Assembly (NCBI GenBank): GCA_946894095.1
Contig: OX335653.1
Coordinates: 5,213,001 to 5,277,000, forward strand
DNA from: Incurvaria masculella
Taxonomy: Eukaryota; Arthropoda; Insecta; Lepidoptera; Incurvariidae
Direction of reading: 5' to 3'
Length of the DNA: 64,000 nt
Shown: positions 33,830 to 45,000 of the stretch, one piece after another
Layout: every line of letters starts with the position of its first letter
Position numbering within the stretch: position 1 is the stretch's first letter
Translations under genes and position numbers: made by a program
The notes under the pieces: generated by a model
Database searches by the model: none
What the model was told of the DNA's origin: nothing
What the model saw: only the letters and a program-made list of their open reading frames with translations

Positions 33830-34200
33830 GTATCAGATGGTCACAAACGATTTCTGATATTATCCGAATTATTGATTTGCTTTTATGGGGGGCCAAATAC
33901 ATGGCTATTTTTATTTATTTGTTCAAGGAAAAACAATTCGGATGTGTTCTTGTAAATTTATTGTTACATGGGCAAATACATGTTAAATTTCAATAATTGT
34001 TTTAAGGCCAAACTATTCGTTCACAAAACTTATTTCTGCGTTCACAAACGATTTACAAACGATCGCGATATTAATTTTGGGAATATCATGAAAATGTGGG
34101 GCCAGCTTCATGATTTTTTGTTTCCCCTATTCACCCTGTCGAAAATGTTAAATATATTCAAAACTATTGATTCTAAAACATTTGAATGAAGTACGAATGG
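33830..34200. repeat. Fragment of the fold-back family
   Basis: Contains ACAAACGATTTCTGATA, GGGGGGCCAAATACATG and ATGAAAATGTGGGGCCAG blocks in the same order as the arm of 29459-32152. No terminus is preserved. Confidence 0.65.
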
Positions 34201-34436
34201 AACATTAAAAATAAAAATGTATTTCTTGTATTGTTATGGTTAAAGCCCGATGTTTTTTTTCCGAAATTTAGCCCGAAATATCAGACAGGACTCCTATATA
34301 GTATTTGGTTTCGAAGTCGAAGTCGAAGGTCGGAAAATCCGAATTTTTCGCGCGTTTTATACAATAACTTTGGAGGTGGATTAGTCAACGATAATATAAA
34401 AACACCTTAAAAAGATTAGTCATCAGTCATAATTGA

Positions 34437-35171
34437 CTTTAAAGCGCGCGCCACACAGAAGCCGGGGCGAGAGCGGTCCGGGCGGTACCGGGCCGGGATT
34501 GTTTGTACAATATGAATTTGTATGAACCATGTCACACAGAGGCCGGGGCGGCAGCGGTCCGGGGCGGTACCGGGCCGGGCCCCGCGGCGGGACACCCGGC
34601 GTGACGAACAGGCGGCGGTAAAGCGGGCCGGTATACCGGCGCGGGCGCTGTGTTGCACCGCTATCTGTGGCATGGGTCACACAGAGCAAAGCGGAAGCGG
34701 GGCGTTAGGTTAGGTTACAAATGACGACTCCTCCCGACTCGTTTCACTTGTGGTGACATACTGAAGTCATTTATTGCAAAAAAAAAAATATTGACATAGG
34801 AATTGGTGTGGTGCCCCACTTATGCATAATTATCACTATTATACTTATTTCAAAATATATCTTACGATGAAATAAATGAATAAATACTGGTATGCAATCA
34901 GAAAAATACTTCATCGTTGCTGAATAAATAATGCCTAAAAAAAGTTTAAAATCCAAAAATCGTTCATTAGTTATAAATGTAAACCCAAAAGCTCTCATTT
35001 ATGAATTTACACTTCACACAACATAGTGATAGCAGAACCGTACGCTTCGGCTGCGCCAGACAGCCCGGCCGGGAATCAGGCGGTATTCCGTGTGCCATCC
35101 CCCGGTTCGCTTTCGCCTAGCTACCGCCCCGGCACGCTCCCGCCCCGGCCTCTGTTTGACTGGCGCTTTAG
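34437..35171. repeat. GC-rich MITE-like insertion, left-arm copy
   Basis: The ends are inverted: CTTTAAAGCGCGCGCCACAC against the complement of CTGTTTGACTGGCGCTTTAG. The interior is dominated by GGGGCGGTACCGGGCCGGG-type words in an otherwise AT-rich region. It interrupts a common repeat that is continuous at 55.9 kb. Open frames of 85-88 codons here are composition artefacts. Confidence 0.6.
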
Positions 35172-35520
35172 ACTTGTTTTATGAAGATTTATAAATTAGA
35201 TTTCGGGTTTTGGTTTGATTTTTTACTACAGCGGTTATGATTTTCATTTAGCTATAAGTTGTTTTGTAAATACAATTTTCGTAAATCTTACCAAATCAAA
35301 CACTAGGCGCATTGTCTGCATCCCCCACATCACGGAGCCTGTCTTTGTCTTTGAAACAGAGAAGGTTCTAAAGCGCAGTAACACGGTTTATTATCGTGTC
35401 CGCAAATTAATTAGTTCCGTCGGGAAGGGCCACCTTAAGTCTATGGTATAGGTAACTGGACACGGATGGCTAATATCAGAACCTCCGTCATCATATCAGC
35501 CCAACACATCGCATTTTCAC

Positions 35521-35534
35521 CTTAGATGAAAAAG
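35521..35534. repeat. 14-bp insertion CTTAGATGAAAAAG flanked by an 8-bp duplication (ATTTTCAC)
   Basis: ATTTTCAC is at 35513-35520 and 35535-35542. The same structure, inverted, lies at 36603-36632 in the other arm of the 3.8-kb palindrome. Confidence 0.85.
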
Positions 35535-35552
35535 ATTTTCACATGAATTAAA

Positions 35553-35690
35553 TGCCATACTAGGACTTTCTCTTTATACAAAGGAAAGCTCCATTGCACT
35601 GGATGTAAAACACAGACAATTTTTCATTGCCGCTTCGACCATCTTTCATTAAATGCGATCGGACGAACCATGACGGGTTAGAGCAGGGAC
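35553..35690 (-). mobile_element. SINE fragment at the inner end of the left palindrome arm
   Basis: CTAGGACTTTCTCTTTATAC, then AATTTTTCATTGCCGCTTCG. Part of it recurs inverted at 36545-36590. Confidence 0.5.
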
Positions 35691-36351
35691 ACACATCAGG
35701 TTTCCACAGACTAAAATGGAGTAGGGCATCAACGAGCGGTAGGGCGCATATTACGTGGTACGCGGGGAAAACCTGATGGTGCAGCTTTAGTTTTAGATTA
35801 TATCGATGGTAAATGGACTGGGCGAATGACAGAATTAACGAATTTTTGGTTTTATATGCAAGCGAACCTTCTTTGTGGATTTTTGAAACGATATCCACAA
35901 AATAAAACTGAAGCAGCAGCGATAACTTCTTCTTCCGAAACATTTCTCCATGGCTGGAGGTAGAAATTCGTGTCACACGACATTTCAGATGTGCTGCTTC
36001 AGTTTGACTAGCGGCTCGCGGTCGCGCCTAGGCGCCTGCTTGCTCGGGCGCGACGGCGCGGCGCGTGATATTACGCGCCGTGAGAACGGGTAACGCGCGG
36101 GCTCGCGTAGGCGCGTGCTTGCTCATCGGCGCGGAGCGGCGCGTGGTGTCACGCGCCGCATGAAGCCACCTTTATAGTGGTGGCGCGTCGTATCCGCTAA
36201 AAGTCGGTAACTTCAAAGGCGCGGCGTGGCGCGTGCGCGCTCGAGGGAGTGCGTGCGCGCGCGGAGCGGCACGGGTTTGCACGATTGAACTCGTTTATTT
36301 CGTTCTGTGATTTCGTCTCGTCTGCTCCGACCTACTCTCGCGTTCGTAAAT

Positions 36352-36500
36352 ATGGAGTGGCCGAATGACACAATTAATGAATTTTTGGTTTTATATGAAA
36401 GTGAACTTTCTTTGTGGAATTCGAAAAGTGCGGAGCACAAAAACATAACCGACCAGCACGATGCCTGGATGAGAATTCAAAATAAATTAAAAGGCGGTAC
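36352..36500 (+). pseudogene. MADF-domain-like coding remnant
   Basis: From ATG at 36352 the frame reads MEWPNDTINEFLVLYESELS and LWNSKSAEHKNITDQHDAWM. This is the pattern of a MADF (Myb/SANT-like) DNA-binding domain common in insect Harbinger-associated and host proteins (LYE-E--LWN...HKN...DAW--I). A shortened second copy of the first part lies at 35817-35880. Neither extends to a full gene. Confidence 0.5.
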
Positions 36501-36610
36501 TATCCCGCTCGCTCGGCTCGCGTGCTTGCTCGGGCGCGGCGCGCAGTGCATTGGAGCTTTGCTTTGTATAAAGAGAAAGTCCTAGTATGGCATTTAATTC
36601 ATGTGAAAAT

Positions 36611-36624
36611 CTTTTTCATCTAAG
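36611..36624. repeat. Inverted twin of the 14-bp insertion
   Basis: CTTTTTCATCTAAG between two GTGAAAAT copies (36603-36610, 36625-36632). It is the mirror of 35513-35542. Confidence 0.85.
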
Positions 36625-36959
36625 GTGAAAATGCGATGTGTTGGGCTGATATGATGGCGGAGGTTCTGATATTAGCCATCCGTGTCCAGTTCATAGACTT
36701 AAGGTGGCCCTTCCCGACGGAACTAATTAATTTGCGGACACAATAAAAACCGTGTTACTGCGCTTTAGGACCTTCTCTGTTTCAAAGACAAAGACAGGCT
36801 CCGTGATGTGGGGGATGCAGACAATGCGCCTAGTGTTTGATTTGGTAAGATTTACGAAAATGTTATTTACAAAACAACTTATAGCTAAATGAAAATCATA
36901 ACCGCTGTAGTAAAAAATCAAACCAAAACCCGAAATCTAATTTATAAATTTCATAAAAC

Positions 36960-37763
36960 AAGTCTAAAGCGCCAGTCAAACAGAGGCCGGGGCGGGAGCG
37001 TGCCGGGGCGGTAGCTAGGCGAAAGCGAACCGGGAAAGCGGAATACCGCCTGATTCCCGGCCGGGCTGTCTGGCGCAGCCGAAGCGTACGGCTCTGCTAC
37101 CACTATGTTGTGTGAAGTGTAAATTCATAAATGAGAGCTTTTGGGTTTACATTTATAACTAATGAACGATTTTTGGATTTTAAACTTTTTTAGGCATTAT
37201 TTATTCAGCAACGATGAAGTATTTTTCTGATTGCATACCAGTATTCATTAATTTATTTCATCGTAAGATATATTTTGAAATAAGTATAACAGTGATAATT
37301 ATGCATAAGTGGGGCACCACACCAATTCCTATGTCAATAATTTTTTTTTGCAATAAATGACTTCAGTATGTCACCACAAGTGAAACGAGTCGGGAGGAGT
37401 CGACATTTGTAACCTAACCTAACGTTTCCCTCGTCAGAAACTGTAAAATACTGCAAACGCGCGCCCCGGACCGCTACGGTCCCGGCCGGCGCGCGCCGCC
37501 CCGCTCCCGCTTTGCTCTGTGTGACCCATGCCACAGATAGCGGTGCAACACAGCGCCCGCGCCGGTATACCGGCCCGCTTTACCGCCGCCTGTTCGTCAC
37601 GCCGGGTGTCCCGCCGCGGGGCCCGGCCCGGTACCGCCCCGGACCGCTGCCGCCCCGGCCTCTGTGTGACATGGTTCATACAAATTCATACTGTACAAAC
37701 AATCCCGGCCCGGTACCGCCCGGACCGCTCTCGCCCCGGCTTCTGTGTGGCGCGCGCTTTAAA
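36960..37763. repeat. GC-rich MITE-like insertion, right-arm copy
   Basis: Inverted counterpart of 34437-35171 with an extra GC-rich block of about 70 bp near 37428-37500. Confidence 0.6.
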
Positions 37764-37997
37764 GTCAATTATGACTGATGACTAATCTTTTTAAGGTGTT
37801 TTTATATTATCGTTGACTAATCCACCTCCAAAGTTATTGTATAAAACGCTCGAAAAATTCGGACTTTCCGACCTTCGACTTCGACTTCGAAACCAAATAC
37901 TATATAGGAGTCCTGTCTGAAATTTCGGGCTGAATTTCGGAAAAAAACATCGGGCTTTAACCATAACAATACAAGAAATACATTTTTATTTTTAATG

Positions 37998-38494
37998 TTC
38001 CGTACCCAATGGGTGAAAATTGAACCCTATTAATAAGCATCCGCTGTCCGTTCGTCCGTCCGTCCGTCCGTCCGTCAGTCCGTCTGTCACAGGGCTGTAT
38101 CTAATGAACCGTAATAGGAAGGCAGCTGAAATTTTCACAGAGTGAGTATTTATTTTGCCGCTATAACTACAAATAGGTAAAATTAAAAAACAAGAAAATA
38201 TATAGGGGGGCCCATACAATAAACGTGTTTTTTTGTGTTAAATCTTGTACGATGGTACGGAACCCTTCGTGTTCGAGTCCGACTCGCACTTGGCCGGTAA
38301 GTTTTTGTAAGCTTTTTGTTACGTTGTTATAGCGGCAAAATAAATACATAATCTGTGAAAATTTCAGCTTCTTACCTTTTACGGTTTATGAGATACAGCC
38401 TTGTGACAGACGGACGGACGGACGGACGGACGGACGGACAGCGGAGGCTTAGTAATAGGGTTCCGTTTTCACCCTTTGGTTACGGAACCCTAAA
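37998..38494. repeat. Two copies of the same interspersed repeat in inverted orientation
   Basis: A minus-strand copy (37998-38297) abuts a plus-strand, 5'-truncated copy (38298-38494). Both contain (ACGG)n tracts. They lie between the 3.8-kb palindrome and the esterase gene. Confidence 0.75.
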
Positions 38495-38820
38495 AAAACC
38501 ACCCTAATCGACCGACACAGCTGTATCGTGGCGGGTATGGTTTTCGCCGCCGCTGTGAAAGTGCGAAAGCTCATGGGTGTCGTCGGGCACCTCTAGATAA
38601 AAACCCACAGGAACGTGAACAAAGGAAACATCAAAGCCAATCGCCATTCATCCTGCGTTGCTATGCGTCGATTACACTATCGCATGTGACATTGAAAATA
38701 CAAGCCCGCCCAGGCAGGATATCCGCAGTTGTGGTCGTTTTTGGCGGCCCACTGGGAGTGATAAAAACAATTCACCAGTACTGCAGCAGTACCTAGCGTG
38801 GCAAACTACGCTTGCACGGG

Positions 38821-39020
38821 ATGAAGTTGATAATCGCGTTTTTGTATGCTTCGGTAGTGAATTTAGAAATATGCACAGTATCCGGAATTGTAGGAGGCAA
38901 GGAGGCAGTGCCACCTCAACCCGATGCTGCTGTCGTCTTCGTGCAAAAGTTTGACCGTAACGCTCGTGTCGAAGGCATCAAGAATGATGCACGGGGTTAC
39001 TACACGTTTCTTGGGCTAAG
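38821..39020 (+). CDS. Esterase exon 1 (signal peptide, N-terminus)
   Basis: ATG at 38821 opens a hydrophobic leader (MKLIIAFLYASVV). The donor GTATGT is at 39021. The exon ends in phase 2 within the arginine of the FLGLR motif, which exon 2 completes. Confidence 0.88.
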
Positions 39021-42000
39021 GTATGTAGGTGTTGCTATGACATGCACTTATACAGTTTGCTTAATTGTATCCCGCCACATTTGCTGGAAACAACAGTATG
39101 CATACGTTAACGGTCTTCGGTCGCGTATGACTGTGCCTATGGAACTTAGGTATTCCTTTAACTTAGCGTCAAAGAAGATCTGAAAAGTTCTATTCCGAAA
39201 ACCATCCGCACCATTTAGCACAAATACTGTCGGGAGCAGCGCCGCCGGTCAGAGGCCGGACGGGAGGGTGCCGGGACGGTAGCTAGGCAAGAGCGAACCT
39301 GGGGATGTCACACAGAATACTTTAATAATAATATTATCTTTGGTGACATCCCCCGATTCGTGCGAGAACTTAGCTACCGCGCCGCGCGCGCCCCGGTACC
39401 GTCCTGAGTGGTCGGTCTGAGTTCTCACCTAAATTGGCGTTTACGGCAAACCGATCGACTGGCGTTTTCCGTCAACTCCATACAAGTTTTTACTAGATAT
39501 TCTGTGGTTTTATTTTACTTCTTCAAGCTGTCAAAGTCAGACTCGGACTTCCGATTTGTATGAAAAGGCGGAGTCGACGTAAACGGCAACGTCGACGTAT
39601 TTACGGCAACGTTGAGTAAGCTGGCAAATAAAGCTCGAACTCGCAAATGTGCGCACTCTTCAATTTATCCATACATTTGAAAACGCCAGTCGATCGGTTT
39701 GCCGTAAACGCCAATTTAGGTGACAACTGAGACTTCGGGTAGATACACCATATCACTAAGGAATAATGTGCCATACCAGGGCCTTTCCTTCCACGGCTAC
39801 ATTGAACTAGGTGGAAAACACGGACGATTTCGGAAGGGGACCTACCGTTTTTCACGAGTTCCGAACCATAGAGCAGCCTCAGAAAGAGAAAGAAAGTGGT
39901 GCATTACCGGGTCGAGGATTGATGAGCTTATAATTTTGCTCTTTTGAGATTTTTTTTTTGTCTTCTGGTGTTTAGCGGATGGATCCAATAACGGCGTCGT
40001 TTTTTTTTTTTTGAGATAGCAAGAATGCGATTTTTTATGCAAATTTACGTGGATGGCTAATGCCACACAACTACCTTTTTGATATTAGCCTAATACACCA
40101 CATTCCCGAAGAAATTAGGTGCCATGACAGGATTTTACCTTTATGAGCACGGCTACACGGAACTGGACTGAAAACACGGACAATGTTTTCATTGCCGCTT
40201 CGACCATCTTTTCATGCAATGAGATGGTAACAAACAGGTCGGGCTTAAACCCTACCACCACACTAGTAGGGGAAGGAGACCTACAGTTTTACATGGATTC
40301 CGAACTATGGAACCGCTCTCATTCGTAACGAAATGCAATTGTCCAACTCAGAAAGAGTAAGAAAGTGGTGCATGCATGGCCGAGGCGAGGATTTGAACCT
40401 CTCGCATGAAAGACAAGTCTTCTAGCCCCTCCACCACGAGATTTACTCTGGTACCATCGCATTGAATGAACTATGTTCGAAGCGGCAATGGAAATTGTCC
40501 GTGTTTTCTATCTAGTTCAATGTAGCTGTGCAATAACAGTCCTGTAAAAGTGTCAAAAAAAGGTCCTGGCATAGCACCTAGTTCCCATTGGGCTAAAATC
40601 ATAACAGTAGGTAAGGTAGTAGCCAACACATTAAACAAAACAATTAATAAATTAAAAGGTTGTGACATACGGACGGACAGACGGAAGAATGTGGCAAAAT
40701 AACAATGGTTTCTGAGTAACTCGAAAACTTCAGAGACAGCTGGTCTCATAGTAGGCGCGCTTGAAGGCACATCTTCTCCCATTTTGTCCTTGCCAGGTAT
40801 GCCGAGGCACCGACCGGTCCGCGGAGGTTCCAGCGCGCGACCGCCTCCCGGTTGGAAGGCGAGGTGCGCGCCACCCAGCCATGCAGGCCGTGCCCGCAGC
40901 CACACCCCGCGCAACCAGGGGAAATCCTCGGAGAAGAGGACTGCCTGTGTATCAACATTTACGCTCCCAAAATGCCAGGAGATGAGAAAGGTTATCTTCA
41001 TACCTTCTCCTTCAGCTGAGAATTATTAAGTTAAGGTGGGCCCGTAACATGGAGGTGAAGAAATAAAGTATTTTTCTCACCTCCATGGCCCGTAAGCATC
41101 AGAAAATTACGCTTCCCATACAAACGTAGTTTACTAATCATTTAAAAACAACTGTTCCAATTTACTTGATATTTGGGACCCAGCCCGGCGGGCCTAACTC
41201 ATTCGCGGGCTCGGTACAAAACCGTGCTGTTGCGTTCTGGGACCTTCTCTGTTTCAAAGAATAAGACAGGCTCCGTGATGAGGAAGATGCAACATGTCCA
41301 CAAAAAAGACGATGTGCATAGTGTATGATTTGGTAAGATTTACGAAAATTTTAATTTCAAAACGACTTATAGATAGTCACCTCCATGCTTATAGCTAAAA
41401 GTAAACCACGACCGCTGGGGTAAAAAATCTAACAAAAACCAAATAGATCATAAATTTTGGATAAATAAGCTATGTCGGATGACTAATCTTTTTACGATGT
41501 TCTTACTTTATCATTGCGTAATTCACCTCCAAAGTTATTGTATAAAACGCGCGAAAAATTCGAACTTTCGGACCTTATAACTTAGAAACCAAACACAATT
41601 TTACAATGCCAATGGTCATCAGACATCTAGTTTGATCAAATAAAGCTATTTTGAGCAAAATTTTGGATCTCTGACAAGAAATATGGGCGTGATCTTCTTT
41701 CCCCTTTTGTATGGAGAGATGAGCGGGTCTGCACGCATCTCTGCACGTGTTTGTTTATTCGAAAAATGTATCCTGTGTCACACAACAGAAAAAAGAAAAT
41801 TTGTATGAAGATTTTCTTTACCTGTTATTTAACTTGCTTTAGATTTCCCAGCAAAACAAAAGCGTGCAGACACCTTAGATGAAAAAGGAAGCAGACACAG
41901 ATATTTATTGTAGAATATTATTCATATACGAAATATGAAGCAAACGGGAACAGTGTTTTTCAAATGATTAGTAAACTATGTTTGTCTTTAATAACGTGTA

Positions 42001-45000
42001 GTCGTACCTGAAAATAAATTAACGAAAAGCATGGTGGTGAAGAAATAACAATTCTTCACCTCCATGACGAAAAGTAGTTCTTTCTTACGTCACTTTGACA
42101 CATTTTGTATGGGCGAAATGTCACTTTTGAAATTAGTTAGTTTATTTTTTATGATTAGAGCCACTTGCGTCATATTAATTTCTTTCCAAAAGACCGAGAG
42201 GAAGCACCTTTCGTGAGCGGAGCTTTTTACATCTCGTTGCAAGACTTTTGGTTTTTATCGACAGGTAGCCCAGTGCTGTTTTGGGTGCACGGCGGAGGCT
42301 TCAGGCATGGTTCTGCAACATACTATGGTGTAAGTGCTTGGAAAAGCATTTCCATGCCTATATTGTTTTAACCTGTCTTAAATTTGCATTCACATATATT
42401 TTCTTACATAAAGATGTGCATGTGTCCTGGCAGAATTTTAAAATATTATATCACCTAGACTATTATCAGCCTTGGTTGGTAGCCCAGTGGCGCGACGCCT
42501 TTCGGTTCGATAAGCAGGGTGAAGCACCTCTGCACGCAGTTGGGTTCTGGATGGGTGACCATTTTCAACCTTTGAGGCTGGCCGCGGTGCTGATTCCACG
42601 TAAACTGTACCTTACTTACTAGGTGGTAGGGTTAATTCCGCCCGGGTTGGTACCATCGCATTGAATGAATGATGCGCGAAGCGGCAATGAATATATATGG
42701 TTCGTGTTATCGATCCAGTTCAATGTAGCCGAGCAATATAATGTCGTGTGTTAGGCTTACATCTCACGGTCAGTTTGGTATAAGTCATCCATGTATAGTT
42801 ACATAAAAAATATCCTTAGTTAATTTCATCTTAATTATTCTCTTCAAAGAGCTTTTTAACGAAGCTCAGTTAATCGCTCATTGAACAACATTTCTATACT
42901 TACCATAATTTTAACATTTGCTGTTTCCAGGGAGAGCATCTCGTACAAAAAGACACAATCTTGGTATCAGTTCAGTACAGATTAGGCTCTTTAGGATTTC
43001 TTAGCAACGGGGAAAAGGATATGTCCGGGAATGCGGGATTATTTGATCTGTCAACAGCTTTACAATGGGTGAGTAAGACTTGTTGTCGATCTAAGATGCA
43101 TGCATGAAATCGTGAATAGCTAGACTGGATGCAGCAGTGGATTTCATTATTACTTACTCCTCGGGTTACTCTCAGCGCAGACGAGTAAGATATTATAGTA
43201 CGAGAGCGGACCGTAGTCAACCCTACGTCATCGAGTAACAACATGGGACCCATTTGTGGTTGTGCGGATTAGAATAGGCTTCCTAAAAATACTAGGTTGC
43301 CTGACCCAAACCTGGAACGTTTTGTGCAGTAGGTAATATTAAATCACTTTTTTGGTAGAATTTAACGTCATCGAGTAACAACATGAGACCTAGCACAATC
43401 GGTAAAGGTCATCAAGAAAAGCTAAAAAAAAGTAGGTTGGCTCGTCCTACCCTGGCACGTTCTGAGGTTGGCCGGTTTTAAAATGTCGAAAAATAAAAAA
43501 AAATACGTCATCGAGTAACAAGATGACAATACCACCATTCGATAGTCCTATGAACATACTTCATAAAAAAATTAGGTTGGCTGCCCTCAGCCTGGCAGGT
43601 TTCCTACGCGGCCATGTTGAACGTCGGATGCGCCCAGTTCTTATATTCATCAATTGTTAAATTAATATAATATAACAGTTTTGTGATATGTATATCTATA
43701 AACCGGTGATGTTTTTATTGATCTGAACTCACGTTGGATAGGTAAAAAAAAAACAAAATGAAATATTTGTGATATATTGATAGTTTGCGTGCAATGGTTG
43801 CAAAAAAAATCATTTCAACAAATATTTTTCTTCTGTCGCTCAAGATACAACTAAATACATCCAATAAATTGTAAATCTCGCATTAGAGCAACTCAAAATA
43901 TTTTTACCACGCAATAAGAAGTCTGTCACTTTTGAATCTGTTAAAGTCCATATGGGGCAGTATTATAGAACCTCTTAGAATTGTATTTAATATGGCACAT
44001 TTCCAAACTTATTAAAAATTACTAGGGTAATACCATTGCTTAAAAAGGGATCTCATAATGATGTTGAAAATTATCGGCCTGTGTCCTTACATTCACAGTG
44101 TTATTAATTATAATCAATTCGGATTTCGTAAGTGTAGGTCAACAGGAGATGCCATTGCCTTGATGTTAATATCTATTTTAACTTCTCTAGTTAAATCTAT
44201 GAGCACCTACGGCATTTTCTGTGATGTATCAAAAGCTTTTGACTGTGTAGATCACAAAATACTTCCAGGAAAACTAGAACACTTATGGTGTTAGGGAAAA
44301 TAAATGAGGTATTTGTAAATTATATATATTAAATAGACAACAAAATTGTGAAGTAAACGGTACTAAGTCTGATGTAGAATCAATCACTATGGGTATACCG
44401 CAGGGTTCAGTTCTAAGACCGTGGTTTCATATGTTGTTATAAATGATATTTCAAGCTGCATCGCAACAGATAATGATATGATTTTATGTGCGGATGACAA
44501 ATCATGAATTTAAAAAAATCGTATATCAGAACTACGGGAGTCCTTTATACAAGCTATGAACTCACTTAAATTATGGTGTGAAGCCAATAACCTACTTTTA
44601 AATGACAGTAAAACGAGTTTAATGCACTGGGGACCCAAATACGTAATGTGAATTGTGATGTATTAAATACGGCAAATGATCTATCTTCAGCTATAACTAA
44701 AGAAATAACCTTACTTGTGATACTTTTGGGGTTACCGTTGTCGTTAAATATATTTGAAAATTAATATGGCTTTTCACGCGGCGGGAGGAGACATTCGCCG
44801 ACGTATCGAGCTGATCGTTCAGTTGTCAAGGAGGTTGTCCGCCACGTTCATACGCAGCAGACGACTGACAACTAGGCTCGCCGTGGTCGTAAGTCATAGG
44901 TGTGGGTCGAGGTGGTAGCGGAAATGCGGTGATAGTGCTTCTACGGTCTTCCTAAAATTCACAAAGACGGGAACCCCCTTAGACCAATAGTCAGCCAGAT

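Larger units (their letters stand above)
34199..38001. repeat. 3.8-kb near-palindrome: two arms of about 1.4 kb around a 0.95-kb spacer
   Basis: The left arm (34199 to about 35600) and right arm (about 36545-38001) are inverted copies with high identity. They differ by a roughly 70-bp block at 37428-37500 and small changes. Each arm contains an interspersed-repeat core (CGTTTTATACAATAACTTTGG), a GC-rich insertion and a 14-bp footprint with an 8-bp duplication. The spacer holds CG-rich sequence and MADF-like coding remains. It could be a transposon, a palindromic duplication or an assembly fold-back; the differences between arms argue against a pure artefact. Confidence 0.75.

Noticed and set aside
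34700..34715. GTTAGGTTAGGTTAC, resembling the insect telomeric repeat (also inverted at 37410)
   Set aside because: Only two to three TTAGG units, mirrored in the palindrome; too short to mean a telomeric or interstitial telomere tract.
34416..37785. GC-rich open frames of 75-88 codons in both palindrome arms
   Set aside because: They sit in a GC-rich MITE, are mirrored exactly with it, overlap each other in several frames and show only biased composition (Arg/Pro/Gly).
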